NCBI GenBank assembly: GCA_902491765.1 | Contig: CABUIY010000030.1 | Location: forward strand, 1-13,304 | Direction of reading: 5' to 3' | Source: an uncultured Collinsella sp. | GTDB lineage: Bacteria; Actinomycetota; Coriobacteriia; Coriobacteriales; Coriobacteriaceae | DNA length: 13,304 nt | In this document: piece by piece, positions 12,869 to 13,304 of the stretch | Layout of the letters: every line of letters begins with the position of its first letter | Position numbering within the stretch: position 1 is the stretch's first letter | Notes under the pieces: generated by a model | What the model was told of the DNA's origin: nothing | What the model saw: only the letters and a program-made list of their open reading frames with translations | The model's database searches: none | Made by a program: the position numbers and the translations under genes

Positions 12869-13213
12869 CTAGTCGTTTAAGAACGTCCCCAATGACCAGT
12901 GGCGGCGGGCGTTGAGCTCGCCGGCCAGTTCGTCGAGGGTGATGCCGTAACGCTCGAGCGTTACGAGCAGGTGGTAGACCAGGTCGCCGGCCTCGTAGCG
13001 GATGTGGTCGTGATCGTTATCCTTGCAGGCCATGATGACCTCGCTCGCCTCCTCGGCAAGCTTCTTGAGCAGCTCATCCTCGACATCGGTCAGCAGGCGA
13101 GCGGTATAGCTCTCCTGCGGCGACGCGTCGCGACGGCCATGAATCACCTCGGCCAGACCCGTCAGCGTCTCGCCGATATTTCCATCCTGAACATTTGCGG
13201 TGCGCACACCCAT
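12869..13213 (-). CDS. hisE: Phosphoribosyl-ATP pyrophosphatase
   Basis: A 114-residue enzyme catalysing the second step of histidine synthesis, hydrolysis of phosphoribosyl-ATP to phosphoribosyl-AMP and PPi. It has the all-alpha NTP-pyrophosphohydrolase fold: SYTARLL (35-41), the metal helix KKLAEEASEVIMA with E54, E55 and E58 (50-62), and RYEAGDLVYHLLV with E74 and D77 (72-84). The length is standard for stand-alone HisE. GGAAAGGA lies 7 nt before the ATG. It follows hisI by 46 nt on the same strand; in many bacteria the two are fused as HisIE. Its stop codon touches the stop of the convergent PHP gene with no base between, so any terminator would have to lie inside that gene; I see none at the junction. 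Confidence 0.96.
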   Translation of the reverse strand: MGVRTANVQDGNIGETLTGLAEVIHGRRDASPQESYTARLLTDVEDELLKKLAEEASEVIMACKDNDHDHIRYEAGDLVYHLLVTLERYGITLDELAGELNARRHWSLGTFLND

Positions 13214-13259
13214 AGTTCAATCCTTTCCGTTTTACCGAGCGCCCAACAGGACGCCCGCC

Positions 13260-13304
13260 TTAGGCGAGTTTCTTAAAGAAGCAGGTACGGTTGCCGGTGT
13301 GGCA
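13260..13304 (-). CDS. hisI: Phosphoribosyl-AMP cyclohydrolase, C-terminal end (cut by window edge)
   Basis: Only the last 14 codons and the stop are in the window. They read CHTGNRTCFFKKLA, which matches the conserved zinc-binding C-terminus of HisI, with both expected cysteines. HisI opens the adenine ring of phosphoribosyl-AMP in the third step of histidine synthesis. It precedes hisE on the same strand, the usual order. The rest of the gene lies beyond position 13304. Confidence 0.9.
   Translation of the reverse strand, partial: CHTGNRTCFFKKLA

Overview
The window looks like a housekeeping stretch of a high-GC Gram-positive chromosome, most probably from a Coriobacteriia gut bacterium of Collinsella/Olsenella type. 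This is inferred from the GC-rich codon use, the eno / divIC-like / ppx-like order familiar in Actinobacteria, the Shine-Dalgarno-led starts, and a gut-type mix of a galactitol-type PTS IIB, a stand-alone VOC protein and an AAA/DUF4143 ATPase. No 16S gene or marker comparison was possible, so the genus is an informed guess.

Layout. 1-195 is a leader with a candidate promoter and a 5'-UTR hairpin. 196-2818 (+) is a compact three-gene run: a UBA-like/DUF4342 membrane protein, an OmpR-type response regulator and its sensor kinase, closed by a strong hairpin terminator. 2894-3567 (-) holds a galactitol-type PTS IIB and a VOC-fold protein like the C-terminal domain of some Firmicutes KDPG aldolases; no IIA, IIC or aldolase accompanies them. 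3731-4354 (+) is a membrane-anchored helical-repeat protein, followed by tRNA-Leu(UAA) at 4386-4470 and its terminator.

4537-6165 is the least ordinary segment. An AAA_14/DUF4143 ATPase gene of visibly less GC-rich composition sits just downstream of the tRNA. It is bracketed by two related long inverted repeats, which share the AGTTGCGGTGGAATAG core and a 25-nt spacer, and it is preceded by 2.6 tandem copies of a 33-nt hairpin repeat.

6168-9446 (-) carries ppx/gppA-like phosphatase, a DivIC/FtsB-like division protein and enolase. A terminator and a new candidate promoter separate eno from the two downstream genes. 9636-11606 (-) carries mazG, a YfcE-type phosphoesterase and an orphan LarC C-terminal-domain protein. 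11607-11956 is the only gene-free stretch above 300 bp outside the leaders; it holds a large imperfect palindrome. 11957-12868 (+) is a PHP-family histidinol-phosphatase-like protein, whose stop codon directly abuts that of hisE (12869-13213, -). hisE is preceded by the 3' end of hisI at the window edge. The last three genes read as the end of a histidine-biosynthesis region: HisI and HisE catalyse early steps, and the PHP enzyme is a candidate for the late histidinol-phosphate step.

I see no insertion sequence, CRISPR array, phage genes or complete novel defence operon. The best candidates for something undescribed are the repeat-bracketed ATPase beside tRNA-Leu with its tandem hairpin leader, the orphan GatB-type IIB + VOC pair, the stand-alone LarC2 protein, and the palindrome at 11752-11820.
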